Shown here one piece after another: positions 1 to 8,442 of a stretch of DNA of 36,244 bases. This DNA comes from Nostoc sp. GT001 (GTDB taxonomy: Bacteria; Cyanobacteriota; Cyanobacteriia; Cyanobacteriales; Nostocaceae). Where the stretch lies: positions 336,257-372,500 of the forward strand of contig NZ_JAUDRJ010000003.1 of the NCBI RefSeq assembly GCF_030382115.1, in the 5' to 3' direction. Numbering within the stretch: the first letter of the stretch is position 1; every line of letters begins with the position of its first letter. A program made the translations under genes and the position numbers. The notes beneath the pieces were generated by a model that saw only the letters and a program-made list of their open reading frames with translations, did no database searches and was not told the DNA's origin.

Positions 1-1950
1 CCCCGCCTGAGTATTATTCGTGCCATTCCTTATGACAGATGTAATACCAGTATGTCTGCGTTTGCCATGTGTTCAGAATGTGCAAAAGAATACCATGATG
101 TCGAAAACCGTCGTTTTCACGCCCAACCTGTAGCTTGTCATATTTGCGGCCCCGCAGCTTGGTTAGAACGCGCTGATGGGAAATCGGTTACTGCTTCCAT
201 GTTTTCGATGTTGGATGATGTCGATGCTGTTTGTAGCTTGTTGCAAAAAGGTGAGATTGTGGCAATTAAGGGGTTAGGTGGTATTCATCTAGCTTGCGAT
301 GCAACACAAGAAACCGTTGTACAAAAATTGCGTCAGCGAAAAAAGCGCTATCATAAACCCTTTGCTTTAATGGCGCGAGATATTGAAATAATTGAACAAT
401 ATTGTATTGTCAACGCCAAAGAAAAAGAATTATTAACCAGTTCTGCGGCACCAATTGTTTTATTACAAGCTTCAGATAAAAAACAATTAGCATCGTCAGT
501 TGCATTAGGGCAAAATACCCTTGGCTTCATGCTTCCTTATACGCCCCTGCATCATTTAATTCTGCGACGGATGAATCGCCCAATGGTTTTAACAAGTGGC
601 AATCTTGCTGATGAACCACAATGTATTGACAATGACGAGGCAAGAGAAAAATTAAGAACAATTGCTGATTATTTTCTCTTTCACAATCGAGAGATTATTA
701 ATCGGGTAGATGATTCGGTTGTGCGTGTTGTTGGTGATAAAGTCCAAACAATTCGCCGTGCCAGAGGATATGCACCAGCATCAATTAGTTTACCTGCGGG
801 ATTTGACAAAGTACCGCAAATTTTAGCAATGGGCAGTGAGTTAAAAAATACTTTTTGCTTATTGCGTGAAGGAAAAGCAATTCTCTCTCAACATCTAGGG
901 GATTTAGAAAATGCCACGGCTTTCAACGCTTACCAAAAAAATTTAAATTTATACTTAAATTTATTTGAACATCAACCAGAAGTAATTGCCATTGATAAAC
1001 ATCCTGAATATCTCTCAAGTAAACTTGGTAAAGAACTTGCAGACACAAATCAAATCAAAATTTATCCAATTCAACATCATCACGCCCATATCGCCGCTTG
1101 CATGGCAGAAAATGGTATTCCTTTAGCTGCACCTCCAATATTAGGTATTGCTTTAGATGGTTTAGGTTACGGCAATGATGGTAAGCTCTGGGGTGGAGAA
1201 TTTCTTTTAGCAGATTACCGGAAATTTAAACGACTAGCAACATTTAAACCAGTAGCAATGATTGGTGGCGAACAAGCTATTTATCAGCCTTGGCGTAATA
1301 CTTATGCCCAATTAGTAGCTGCTAACCTTTGGGATGATTGTGAACAAAAGTATACTGACTTAGAAATCGTAAAATTTCTGAAAAACCAGCCACTCCAACT
1401 ACTAAATCAACTTATAGAGAAAAGAATTAACTCTCCTCCAGCTTCATCAGTGGGGCGATTGTTCGATGCAGTGGCGGCGGCTATCGGTATTTATAGAGAA
1501 GAATGTAGCTATGAAGGACAAGCTGCGATCGCAATGGAAGCTATAGTAGATGTTAGCAGCTTAAATAATGATAAAGAAACGCTAATATATCCTTTTAGTT
1601 TTAGCATTTCAGATAGTATTTACTGTATAGACCCGCGTCCAATGTGGGAAGCCTTGCTTAATGACTTACAGCTGCAAATCCCACAATCTGTTATGGCTGC
1701 CAAATTCCACAAAGGTTTAGCGAATACGATTGTGCAAATGGTTAAGCATCTGTCTCAAGAAAATCTGATTTATCAGGTAGCCTTAACAGGAGGAGTATTT
1801 CAAAATTGTATATTGTTAGAGCAAGTTACCAAAAAATTACAAACATTGGGAATAAAAGTACTTACTCACAGTTTAGTTCCAGCTAACGACGGCGGCTTAT
1901 CTTTAGGACAAGCAGTTATTGCAGCCGCACAATTAATAGATGAGTGTTGA
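1..1950 (+). CDS. hypF: Carbamoyltransferase HypF, 5'-truncated by the window edge
   Basis: HypF converts carbamoyl phosphate to carbamoyl-AMP and passes the carbamoyl group to the C-terminal cysteine of HypE, the source of the CN ligands of [NiFe] hydrogenase. The frame is open from base 1 and the residues before the ATG at 52 (IIRAIPYDR) match the middle of HypF, so the gene starts upstream; the N-terminal acylphosphatase domain and first zinc-finger half are outside the window. Visible parts are two CxxC pairs (about nt 70-150), a YrdC-like nucleotide-binding domain (about nt 210-760), then a Kae1-like domain with the metal-binding HHHAHIAAC stretch (about nt 1075), ALTGGVFQNC (about nt 1780) and the terminal ANDGGLSLGQA. 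It is the first visible gene of the hyp cluster, 74 nt before hypC. Identification is very secure. Confidence 0.97.
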   Translation, partial: PRLSIIRAIPYDRCNTSMSAFAMCSECAKEYHDVENRRFHAQPVACHICGPAAWLERADGKSVTASMFSMLDDVDAVCSLLQKGEIVAIKGLGGIHLACDATQETVVQKLRQRKKRYHKPFALMARDIEIIEQYCIVNAKEKELLTSSAAPIVLLQASDKKQLASSVALGQNTLGFMLPYTPLHHLILRRMNRPMVLTSGNLADEPQCIDNDEAREKLRTIADYFLFHNREIINRVDDSVVRVVGDKVQTIRRARGYAPASISLPAGFDKVPQILAMGSELKNTFCLLREGKAILSQHLGDLENATAFNAYQKNLNLYLNLFEHQPEVIAIDKHPEYLSSKLGKELADTNQIKIYPIQHHHAHIAACMAENGIPLAAPPILGIALDGLGYGNDGKLWGGEFLLADYRKFKRLATFKPVAMIGGEQAIYQPWRNTYAQLVAANLWDDCEQKYTDLEIVKFLKNQPLQLLNQLIEKRINSPPASSVGRLFDAVAAAIGIYREECSYEGQAAIAMEAIVDVSSLNNDKETLIYPFSFSISDSIYCIDPRPMWEALLNDLQLQIPQSVMAAKFHKGLANTIVQMVKHLSQENLIYQVALTGGVFQNCILLEQVTKKLQTLGIKVLTHSLVPANDGGLSLGQAVIAAAQLIDEC

Positions 1951-1980
1951 TATTTGACAAAATTTCTTTCAACAATAATT

Positions 1981-2001
1981 CTCTCTGCGTTCTCTGTGGT
2001 T
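1981..2001 (+). repeat. CTCTGCG-type intergenic repeat in the hypF-hypC gap
   Basis: The gap contains CTCTCTGCGTTCTCTGTGG, a short degenerate run of the CTCTGCG/CTCTGTG motif. Longer versions lie between hypD and hypE and after hypB. Runs of this kind are common between genes in Nostoc-type genomes; a function is not established. Confidence 0.55.
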
Positions 2002-2024
2002 CATTTATCTTAAAAAATAAAAAA

Positions 2025-2285
2025 ATGTGCTTAGGAATCCCCGGACAAATTATAGAAATAACCAACGTTGACCACAAATTAGCCATAGTTAACATTGGTG
2101 GTGTTAAGCGCGAAGTAAATATTGCTTGTATCGTAGATGAACAACATCCCCCCGAAGCTTGTATTGGGGATTGGGTATTAGTACATGTTGGCTTTGCCAT
2201 GAATCGAATTAACGAACAAGAAGCAGCAGAGACATTACAACTATTCCAAGAATTAGCAGCAGCACAAGCAGGGATTGGTACTTAA
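2025..2285 (+). CDS. hypC: Hydrogenase maturation chaperone HypC/HupF family
   Basis: Small chaperone (86 residues) that, with HypD, carries the Fe(CN)2CO moiety and delivers it to the hydrogenase large-subunit precursor. I place the start at the ATG at 2025 because the protein then begins MCLGIPGQ; the cysteine after the initiator methionine is the essential iron-binding residue of the family. An upstream in-frame start at 1944 would add 27 residues encoded by the repeat-bearing spacer and is rejected. The gene lies between hypF (74 nt gap) and hypD (52 nt gap) on the same strand. Confidence 0.95.
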   Translation: MCLGIPGQIIEITNVDHKLAIVNIGGVKREVNIACIVDEQHPPEACIGDWVLVHVGFAMNRINEQEAAETLQLFQELAAAQAGIGT

Positions 2286-2337
2286 TTAATACTTAACTAA
2301 GCCATATTGACATAAAACCTATTATTTCCCAATCCTT

Positions 2338-3516
2338 ATGAAATATGTTGACGAATTCCGCGAACCGGAAAAAGCAGAAGCCTTATGCCGCGAAATCGCC
2401 AAATTATGCAATCGGCTAGAAAAACCTATCAAAATCATGGAAGTATGTGGTGGACATACACACTCCATATTTAAATACGGTATCGAAGAAATATTACCCC
2501 AAACCATCGAACTAATTCATGGCCCTGGTTGTCCAGTATGCGTTATGCCAAAAGGGAGATTAGATGATGCGATCGCAATCTCTCAAAATCATAACGTCAT
2601 TTTTGCCACCTTTGGCGACGCCATGCGAGTTCCCGGTTCCCAAACCACTTTACTGCAAGCTAGGGCACAAGGTGCAGACATCCGTATGGTGTACTCTCCC
2701 CTAGATAGCCTACAAATTGCCAGAGATAATCCTGACAAAGAAGTAGTCTTCTTCGCATTAGGCTTTGAAACCACAGCCCCCAGCACCGCCTTCACTATTC
2801 TGCAAGCAGCAGCCGAAAAAATTCATAACTTTAGTATGTTTAGCAATCACGTCCTCGTGATTCCCGCCCTCAAAGCACTACTAGATAATCCCGATTTACA
2901 ACTAGATGGATTTGTTGGGCCTAGCCATGTCAGCATGGTAATTGGCAGTGACCCATACCAATTTATTTCCCAACAATATAATAAGCCGATAGTCGTCTCA
3001 GGATTTGAACCCTTAGATATTCTGCAATCAATTTGGATGCTATTGCAGCAGTTAGTAGAAAATCGTTGCGAAGTCGAAAATCAATATAACCGAATTGTAG
3101 AAAAAACTGGGAACACAGTAGCCCTACAAGCCATAAATAAAGTTTTCGCCGTCCGAGATAGTTTTGATTGGCGTGGCTTAGGTGATATACCCTATTCAGG
3201 ATTACAAATCAAACCTGAATATGCTCAATTTGATGCCGAACTGAAATTTACCATTCCTAACCTCAAAGTAGCCGACCATAAAGCTTGTAAATGTGGAGAA
3301 ATTCTCAAAGGAGTCTTAAAACCTTGGGAATGTAAAGTATTCGGTACAGCTTGCACACCAGAAACACCAATCGGTACTTGCATGGTATCTTCCGAAGGTG
3401 CTTGTGCAGCCTATTACAAATACGGGCGACTCTCCACAATTGCCAAAAGAACAATCGCCCAAAAACCAAAAATAACTCAAGAACCTCTCCCCGCCTGCGG
3501 TTTCTCCTCAGAATAA
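2338..3516 (+). CDS. hypD: Hydrogenase formation protein HypD
   Basis: The 392-residue HypD is the iron-sulfur scaffold on which the Fe(CN)2CO unit is assembled together with HypC and HypE. Diagnostic motifs are present: CGGHTHS near residue 37, HGPGCPVCV near residue 61, GFETTAPS near residue 141, and the cysteine-rich C-terminus (CKCGE, WECKVFGTAC, GTCMVSSEGAC) that binds the [4Fe-4S] cluster. Length is normal for the family. The start MKYVDEF fits the usual N-terminus. It is followed after 57 nt by hypE; that gap is filled by a CTCTGCG-type repeat. Confidence 0.97.
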   Translation: MKYVDEFREPEKAEALCREIAKLCNRLEKPIKIMEVCGGHTHSIFKYGIEEILPQTIELIHGPGCPVCVMPKGRLDDAIAISQNHNVIFATFGDAMRVPGSQTTLLQARAQGADIRMVYSPLDSLQIARDNPDKEVVFFALGFETTAPSTAFTILQAAAEKIHNFSMFSNHVLVIPALKALLDNPDLQLDGFVGPSHVSMVIGSDPYQFISQQYNKPIVVSGFEPLDILQSIWMLLQQLVENRCEVENQYNRIVEKTGNTVALQAINKVFAVRDSFDWRGLGDIPYSGLQIKPEYAQFDAELKFTIPNLKVADHKACKCGEILKGVLKPWECKVFGTACTPETPIGTCMVSSEGACAAYYKYGRLSTIAKRTIAQKPKITQEPLPACGFSSE

Positions 3517-3518
3517 TA

Positions 3519-3559
3519 CTCTGCGTACCTCTGCGCTTCCCTCTGTGTTCCTTTGCGTT
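3519..3559 (+). repeat. CTCTGCG-type repeat in the hypD-hypE gap
   Basis: About 40 bp made of imperfect copies of CTCTGCGTAC, CTCTGCGCTTC, CTCTGTGTTC and CTTTGCGTT. It fills nearly the whole gap between two co-directional genes that should be co-transcribed. Confidence 0.7.
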
Positions 3560-3573
3560 AAAAAAATTTTAAT

Positions 3574-4674
3574 ATGAATATTCCCTCCCAAAACTCAATA
3601 ACAAATCCCCTATTCCAAAAAATAGAAAAAGTCCGCCGCCAAACTAAAATCCAAGACACTCATATAACTCTCGCACATGGCAGCGGTGGTAAAGCCATGC
3701 GCGATTTAATCGATGATATCTTTGTCAACAATTTTGATAATCCAATTCTCTCCCAACTAGAAGACCAAGCTAGCTTCAACCTAACCCCTCTCCTCCAACA
3801 AGGAGACAGACTCGCATTTACAACAGATTCATACGTTGTAGACCCGTTATTTTTCCCCGGTAGTGATATAGGAAAATTAGCGATAAACGGTACAGTTAAT
3901 GATTTAGCTGTAAGCGGTGCTAAACCTTTATATCTAACTTGTAGCGTAATTTTAGAAGAAGGATTACCTGTCGAAACCTTACGCCGTGTCGCAAACAGTA
4001 TGAAAGCAGCCGCAGAAAAAGCTGGTATTCAAATTGTCACTGGTGACACAAAAGTTGTACATCGTGGTGCTGCTGATAAACTCTTTATTAATACTGCTGG
4101 TATTGGTGTCATCCCGCGAGGAGTTAACATTTCCGCCCAAAATATTAAACCTGGAGATGCAATAATAATTAATGGTGAAATAGGCAATCATGGGACAGCA
4201 ATTTTAATTGCCCGTGGAGAATTAGCCTTAGACACTAATATTGAAAGTGATTGTCAGCCGTTGCATAATTTAGTAGAAAATATTCTGCGTGTATGTCCCC
4301 AAATTCATGCTATGCGAGATGCTACACGCGGTGGTTTAGCTACAGTCTTAAATGAATTCGCCCTTACTTCCAATGTGGGAATTCGTCTCTTTGAAGAATC
4401 TATTCCAGTGCGTGAAGAAGTCAACGGAGTTTGTGAAATTCTCGGTTTAGACCCATTGTATTTAGCTAATGAAGGGAAGTTAGTTGTAGTGGTTCCAAAA
4501 GAGAATGCTGACAACGTTTTATCAGCTATGAAATTACACCCAGCAGGTAAAGATGCTTGTATTATTGGCGAAGTTATTCCTTCACCCCCAGGTATCGTAT
4601 TGTTAAAAACAGTTTTTGGTGCTGAAAGGATTGTTGATATGTTGGTAGGCGACCAATTACCACGAATTTGTTAA
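3574..4674 (+). CDS. hypE: Carbamoyl-dehydratase HypE
   Basis: HypE (366 residues) accepts the carbamoyl group from HypF on its C-terminal cysteine and dehydrates it with ATP to a thiocyanate, the donor of the cyanide ligands. The sequence belongs to the PurM/AIR-synthase-like fold: LAHGSGGKAM near residue 33, TDSYVVDPLFFPG near residue 88, GTVNDLAVSGA near residue 107, TGDTKVV near residue 155, and RDATRGGLATVLNE near residue 248. The chain ends LPRIC, the canonical carboxyl-terminal cysteine. The segment before residue 28 is somewhat longer than in many homologues, so a later start is possible, but none is clearly better. Confidence 0.96.
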   Translation: MNIPSQNSITNPLFQKIEKVRRQTKIQDTHITLAHGSGGKAMRDLIDDIFVNNFDNPILSQLEDQASFNLTPLLQQGDRLAFTTDSYVVDPLFFPGSDIGKLAINGTVNDLAVSGAKPLYLTCSVILEEGLPVETLRRVANSMKAAAEKAGIQIVTGDTKVVHRGAADKLFINTAGIGVIPRGVNISAQNIKPGDAIIINGEIGNHGTAILIARGELALDTNIESDCQPLHNLVENILRVCPQIHAMRDATRGGLATVLNEFALTSNVGIRLFEESIPVREEVNGVCEILGLDPLYLANEGKLVVVVPKENADNVLSAMKLHPAGKDACIIGEVIPSPPGIVLLKTVFGAERIVDMLVGDQLPRIC

Positions 4675-4693
4675 TCTTCAATATATTTATAGT

Positions 4694-5035
4694 ATGCACG
4701 AATTTGGAATTACGCAAAATATTCTGGCAATTGTGACTGAACACGCCAAAGGTGCAAAAGTGCAGCGAGTTTTATTAGAAATCGGTAAACTTTCAGCCAT
4801 TATGCCCGATGCTATCCGATTTTGTTTTGATATTTGCACTCAAGGCACTATTTTAGAAGGGGCGACATTAGAAATTTTAGAAATTCCCGGCTTAGGGCGA
4901 TGTCGCCAATGTGGTGCAGAAGTTTATTTAGATAAACCTTATGGAATTTGTAATTGCGGTAGCGTGCAATTAGATTTAATTACTGGTGAAGAACTGAAAA
5001 TTAAAGAAATAGAAATAGAGGAATTATGTGTGTAA
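4694..5035 (+). CDS. hypA: Nickel metallochaperone HypA
   Basis: HypA (113 residues) works with HypB to insert nickel into the hydrogenase large subunit. The N-terminus MHEFGIT supplies the conserved Met-His-Glu nickel ligands. The structural zinc site is CRQC (near residue 74) plus a second pair written CNCG (near residue 92), which is CxC here rather than the CxxC found in E. coli HypA. It begins 19 nt after hypE and its last 10 nt overlap hypB, indicating translational coupling. Confidence 0.95.
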   Translation: MHEFGITQNILAIVTEHAKGAKVQRVLLEIGKLSAIMPDAIRFCFDICTQGTILEGATLEILEIPGLGRCRQCGAEVYLDKPYGICNCGSVQLDLITGEELKIKEIEIEELCV

Positions 5036-5841
5036 CCTGTGGTTGTTCTGATGATAGCGAAATAAAAATTACAAATTTAGAAACAGATAAGGCGGAACAT
5101 AATCATACTCACACTTTACCAGATGGAACTGTCATCACTCACTCCCACAGTCATGACACTCATATAGAAGCACCTCAAATTCATGCAAAAATACACAATA
5201 CAACGATATCTTTAGAACAAGACCTATTAGCAAAAAATAACCTGCTAGCTGCCCAAAACCGTGGATGGTTTAAAGGTCGAAATATTCTCGCCTTAAATTT
5301 AATGAGTTCTCCCGGTGCAGGTAAAACAACTCTCTTAACGCGAACCATTAATGATTTAAAGCATCAATTATCTATCAGTGTCATTGAAGGCGACCAAGAA
5401 ACTGCTAACGATGCCAAAAAAATTAAAGAAACAGGTTCTAAAGTCATCCAAATCAACACCGGAACGGGCTGTCATTTAGATGCATCAATGATAGACAGAG
5501 GTTTACAACAACTGAATCCGCCACTAAATTCAGTTGTGATGATTGAAAATGTCGGAAATTTGGTTTGTCCAGCCTTATTTGATTTAGGAGAACAGGCAAA
5601 AGTGGTGATTCTCTCAGTCACGGAGGGAGAAGATAAGCCGCTAAAATATCCGCATATATTCCGTGCTAGTGATGTAATGATTCTCACGAAAATTGATTTG
5701 CTACCTTACCTGCAATTTGATGTTCAAAAGTGCATAGAATATGCTAGAGAAGTAAATCCCAAAATTCAGATTTTTCAGGTTTCTGCAACTACTGGTGCTG
5801 GGTTAGAGAATTGGTATGCGTGGCTATCTGCATCATTATAG
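5026..5841 (+). CDS. hypB: Hydrogenase nickel incorporation GTPase HypB
   Basis: HypB (271 residues) is the SIMIBI-class GTPase that drives nickel delivery to the hydrogenase precursor. The N-terminus MCVTCGC is the high-affinity metal motif; it is followed by a histidine-rich stretch (about residues 25-55, HNHTHT and HSHSHDTH) likely to bind or store nickel. The P-loop SSPGAGKTTLL is at about residue 90, with downstream GTPase elements including NTGTGCHLD and ILTKIDLLPY (NKxD-like). The start overlaps the end of hypA and has GAGG 4-8 nt upstream. It is the last gene of the visible cluster. Confidence 0.97.
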   Translation: MCVTCGCSDDSEIKITNLETDKAEHNHTHTLPDGTVITHSHSHDTHIEAPQIHAKIHNTTISLEQDLLAKNNLLAAQNRGWFKGRNILALNLMSSPGAGKTTLLTRTINDLKHQLSISVIEGDQETANDAKKIKETGSKVIQINTGTGCHLDASMIDRGLQQLNPPLNSVVMIENVGNLVCPALFDLGEQAKVVILSVTEGEDKPLKYPHIFRASDVMILTKIDLLPYLQFDVQKCIEYAREVNPKIQIFQVSATTGAGLENWYAWLSASL

Positions 5842-5847
5842 TAAAAA

Positions 5848-5887
5848 CTCTGCGCCCCTCTGCGCTTTCCTTAGCGTACCTCTGCGT
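5848..5887 (+). repeat. CTCTGCG-type repeat after hypB
   Basis: Imperfect tandem copies of CTCTGCGCC, CTCTGCGCTTTCCTTAGCG and CTCTGCG directly follow the hypB stop. Same family as the run in the hypD-hypE gap. Confidence 0.7.
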
Positions 5888-6047
5888 TTAAACTAAAACC
5901 TGTCAAATTAAGTCACTGACTTACGAAATACCTCTGGAAGTTCATCAAAACTGGAAGTATTTTTTCTAATAGGATGATCGCTATATCTCTGTAATCTTGC
6001 TATCACGTTGAAAAATTTGGAGTAAGAAGCTGAAAAAATGCAAATAT

Positions 6048-6061
6048 GAGAGAATTCTCTC
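6048..6061. other. 14-bp perfect palindrome upstream of the pentapeptide-repeat gene
   Basis: GAGAGAATTCTCTC is a perfect palindrome 20 nt before the ATG at 6082. It could be an operator for a dimeric regulator; a TATAAT hexamer at 6068-6073 follows it but is only 8 nt before the ATG. The rest of 5888-6081 shows nothing else I can name. Confidence 0.3.
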
Positions 6062-6081
6062 GAATTGTATAATGAACTACG

Positions 6082-6769
6082 ATGCAGTTAAACATTTACC
6101 AAGCTTTTCTGCTTATTAGTGTTAGCACTTCTACTCTTTTAACTACTCCCGGATATGCTGCCAATCCTGAACACGTTAAGCAGCTGCTGAATACCAACAA
6201 GTGTGTGAGCCTGCGACTTATCAGGAGCTAACCTTCAGGGAGCTAACTTGTCGCAAGCCAACCTTCTGGGAACCAACCTTCAGGAAGCTAACCTTCAGGG
6301 AGCTAACTTGTCGCAAGCTTTGTTGGGCAAAGCAAACCTTCAGGGAGCTAAACTTCAGGGAGCTAACTTGTCGCTAGCCGACTTTCTACAAGCAAAGCTG
6401 TCAAAAGCCAACCTATCAGAAGCGAACCTTGAGGGAGCTTACTTGTCGCAAGCTACTTTGTACCAAGCAAACCTTCAGGGAGCTTCCTTGTTGCAAGCAA
6501 ACCTTCGAGGAGCGAATCTATCAAAAGCGAACCTTCAGGGAGCAAGCCTTCAGGGAGCTAACTTGTCGCAAGCAAACCTTCAAGGAGCTAACTTGTCGCA
6601 AGCTGAATTGTTCCAAGCGAGCCTGTCAGAAGCGAACCTGTTAAAAGCGAACCTTCAGGGAGCTAGTTTGACGCAAGCTAACCTTCTAGGAGCCAACCTT
6701 CTAGGAGCCAATCTTCAAGGAGCCATCTTGCTAGGAACAATGATGCCTGATGGGAAAATTCATCCTTGA
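6082..6769 (+). pseudogene. Exported pentapeptide-repeat protein, split by a +1 frameshift
   Basis: Two reading frames make one protein. Frame 1 from the ATG at 6082 encodes a signal peptide (MQLNIYQAFLLIS...PGYA) and NPEHVKQLLNTNKCVS, then runs into a stop at 6229. The +1 frame, open from 6209, continues CDLSGANLQGANLSQANL and then about 35 A(N/D)Lxx pentapeptide units up to the stop at 6767. Removing one C from the CC at 6210-6211 joins them as KCVSCDLSGANL, the signal peptide plus CxxCDL layout known from cyanobacterial pentapeptide-repeat proteins. The product would be a periplasmic right-handed beta-helix of about 228 residues; its role is not known. It may be a real mutation or a single-base sequencing error. 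The downstream frame has a TTG at 6248 that could allow an internal start, without the signal peptide. Confidence 0.85.
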
Positions 6770-6786
6770 TTTTTGTGGTGGTTTTA

Positions 6787-6915
6787 GCCTTAACTGAACC
6801 GTATTGACTTATAGGGTTAGAACTGGCGGTGCGATTAGGGGTGGGTATTCGTTGCAAAGAGTGCGATAATCGCGCTACGCCAGTTTTAGTTTTTGGCCTT
6901 AACCCAAGCGTATTG
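6787..6915 (+). repeat. Pair of 20-bp direct repeats flanking a short inverted repeat
   Basis: GCCTTAACTGAACCGTATTG (6787-6806) and GCCTTAACCCAAGCGTATTG (6896-6915) match at 17 of 20 positions. Between them AACTGGCG (6821-6828) and CGCCAGTT (6878-6885) form an inverted repeat. The arrangement looks like a small inserted or duplicated repeat element downstream of the pentapeptide-repeat gene. Confidence 0.55.
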
Positions 6916-6961
6916 TGGTATATCTCTAAGTGAAAAAATCACAAGTTTTTTTACCAGTAAA

Positions 6962-7810
6962 TCAATCACAAACTCGCTGTAGTTCCTCAACTGTATTTAG
7001 GGTTTTGATAGCCTGTTGAATTACTTTTAATCGCTGTAAATCTGTGATTTGGTAAATGATTGGCATTAAATCTAAGCCAGGAGTCCCAAATTTAATCTCC
7101 AGTGCCAATTCAATACCTGAATATAATTCCTCTCGTCGTCCGCGTGTTTCTCCTTCACGTAAAATTTCTTGATACCAAGGCGACTCACGCAACACAGCCA
7201 TATCCCACCTCATGATTTCTTGGACTAGGGCACTCTCTATTACAAACGTAGCAAAAAAAGCCAAAACTGTTTCAAGTTGATTTAATTGTTCATCCTGACG
7301 CAGAATTTGCAAGGCTTCTCGAATTACAACCTCGTTTTCACCGCCTTTGAGGATGGGTACAAATGGAATTAAGGATGGTAATGGTGTCTCAAACACAGTA
7401 TTTACATCAACTTCCCATAGGTTAATCACCCGATAATCTTGAGTTGCTCTTAAACCTGCAACATTTGATGTATATGTTGTAGGTATGTCTGTGTTACTTC
7501 CTTTAAGAATGTTGATTAATACTGGATAGGTAGGTAAATTATATTTTTCTTCAGCTAGAGCTGCATAAGCACGCATCCGTCGTGGCATTTCCGGTTTATA
7601 GCGCAGTTGTAATTCATTGACAATTAGAAATTTTCCATACTGCGGATTCTCGACACGGATAAGTACATCACTTTGTCTACTAACCCACTGAAATTCTGAG
7701 TTGAGAATTTCACCTACAATAACATCGGGAATTTGTGTTACCCATTTTACCCAGTTATCGGGAGCAAGACTGATTAGGCGTTTAGTGCTGATATCAGCAG
7801 GTTTGGACAT
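6962..7810 (-). CDS. Rpn/YhgA-like PD-(D/E)XK family protein (putative recombination-promoting nuclease)
   Basis: A 282-residue protein of the large cyanobacterial Rpn/'DUF4351-type' group, related to PD-(D/E)XK nucleases. The core shows SDVLIRVE followed by FLIVNELQLRYKPEMPRRM, which fits the D...ExQ/K active-site layout, then YPVLINILKG; the C-terminal half is helical (ILREGETRGRREEL), as is usual in this group. I use the ATG at 7810 (MSKPADIS); a TTG at 7816 would add two residues. Such genes are numerous and mobile in Nostocales and the cellular role is mostly unproven. It stands alone, transcribed toward the pentapeptide-repeat gene. Confidence 0.75.
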   Translation of the reverse strand: MSKPADISTKRLISLAPDNWVKWVTQIPDVIVGEILNSEFQWVSRQSDVLIRVENPQYGKFLIVNELQLRYKPEMPRRMRAYAALAEEKYNLPTYPVLINILKGSNTDIPTTYTSNVAGLRATQDYRVINLWEVDVNTVFETPLPSLIPFVPILKGGENEVVIREALQILRQDEQLNQLETVLAFFATFVIESALVQEIMRWDMAVLRESPWYQEILREGETRGRREELYSGIELALEIKFGTPGLDLMPIIYQITDLQRLKVIQQAIKTLNTVEELQRVCD

Positions 7811-8001
7811 AAGCAAGTAGGTACGTTTAGATCAGCGCTACTGCACTTTTAATTAGACTACCACTGAGTGTAGACATAGCGATCGCCTAAATATTTCTGT
7901 CTCAAAATACAAAAATAAACCAATATTACAGTAGTTATTTCTACTTCAATAACTAACTGTATTCAATTTAAAAAATGAATTCTACTTCTCATAAAATACA
8001 A

Positions 8002-8028
8002 CACCCTGCACTTTAAAAGTACAGGGTG
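8002..8028 (-). terminator. Rho-independent terminator of the 8068-9439 gene pair
   Basis: CACCCTG (8002-8008) pairs with CAGGGTG (8022-8028), and the inner ACTTT/AAAGT extends the stem after one mismatch. On the minus strand the hairpin is followed by TTGTATTTTAT, and it lies 40 nt after the stop codon at 8068. Confidence 0.7.
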
Positions 8029-8067
8029 GAAAACAGCGATAAGGATGATTCCCAGTTTATATTTACC

Positions 8068-8442
8068 TCAAAGCCAATCTCGATAAGCTGATATTTCATT
8101 TACGCTGATTTCAAACGGCGTTCCTTTACCGAATGGCGGATAAACGCGGATTTTACCATTGCTAGCAAACCGCTCTAACCTATTACCCAACTGGGGAATA
8201 TTGCTGACAATATGCCAGTAAGATACTAAGTCAGGGCAATCAATAATTAATGTGAGGATGCTAGCATTTGTTGTGAGATACCACTGACAATTAGATAACA
8301 GGACTCGCGTAATGCGATCGCAGGCTAGATAAAAGCATCTGCCAGCAGACTGTTCTAACTCCATTTGCAGCATTCCATCCTGTTTTGTTACCTCAGCGGG
8401 AGGTAAATCATCGGGAGGAAGCTGGTATAGTTTAGAAGACAT
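8068..8442 (-). CDS. Conserved-looking hypothetical protein, 124 residues
   Basis: I do not recognise the family. The protein is soluble-looking, with no signal peptide or membrane segment. It contains aromatic-rich strands (CQWYLTT, SYWHIVSNIPQ) and ends with basic and polar residues (KIRVYPPFGKGTPFEISVNE). Its start overlaps the last 11 nt of the upstream luciferase-like gene, and GAGGTG lies just upstream on the minus strand, so the two are very likely translationally coupled and may work in one process. A terminator hairpin follows. Confidence 0.7.
   Translation of the reverse strand: MSSKLYQLPPDDLPPAEVTKQDGMLQMELEQSAGRCFYLACDRITRVLLSNCQWYLTTNASILTLIIDCPDLVSYWHIVSNIPQLGNRLERFASNGKIRVYPPFGKGTPFEISVNEISAYRDWL

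Noticed and set aside
1916..2200. Minus-strand open frame over the hypF end and hypC
   Set aside because: Shadow of the hypF end and hypC; no family character or ribosome-binding site.
4911..4965. HypA zinc site CxC as a damaged motif
   Set aside because: The second pair is CNCG instead of CxxC, but I recall the same form in other Nostocales HypA proteins, so it is probably lineage-typical.
6068..6073. Perfect TATAAT upstream of the pentapeptide-repeat gene as a promoter -10
   Set aside because: It lies only 8 nt before the ATG and there is no -35 at the right distance, so transcription would start at or inside the start codon.
6429..6644. Second open frame inside the pentapeptide-repeat region, with regular Cys/Arg pattern
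   Set aside because: The periodicity is only the repeat DNA read in another frame.
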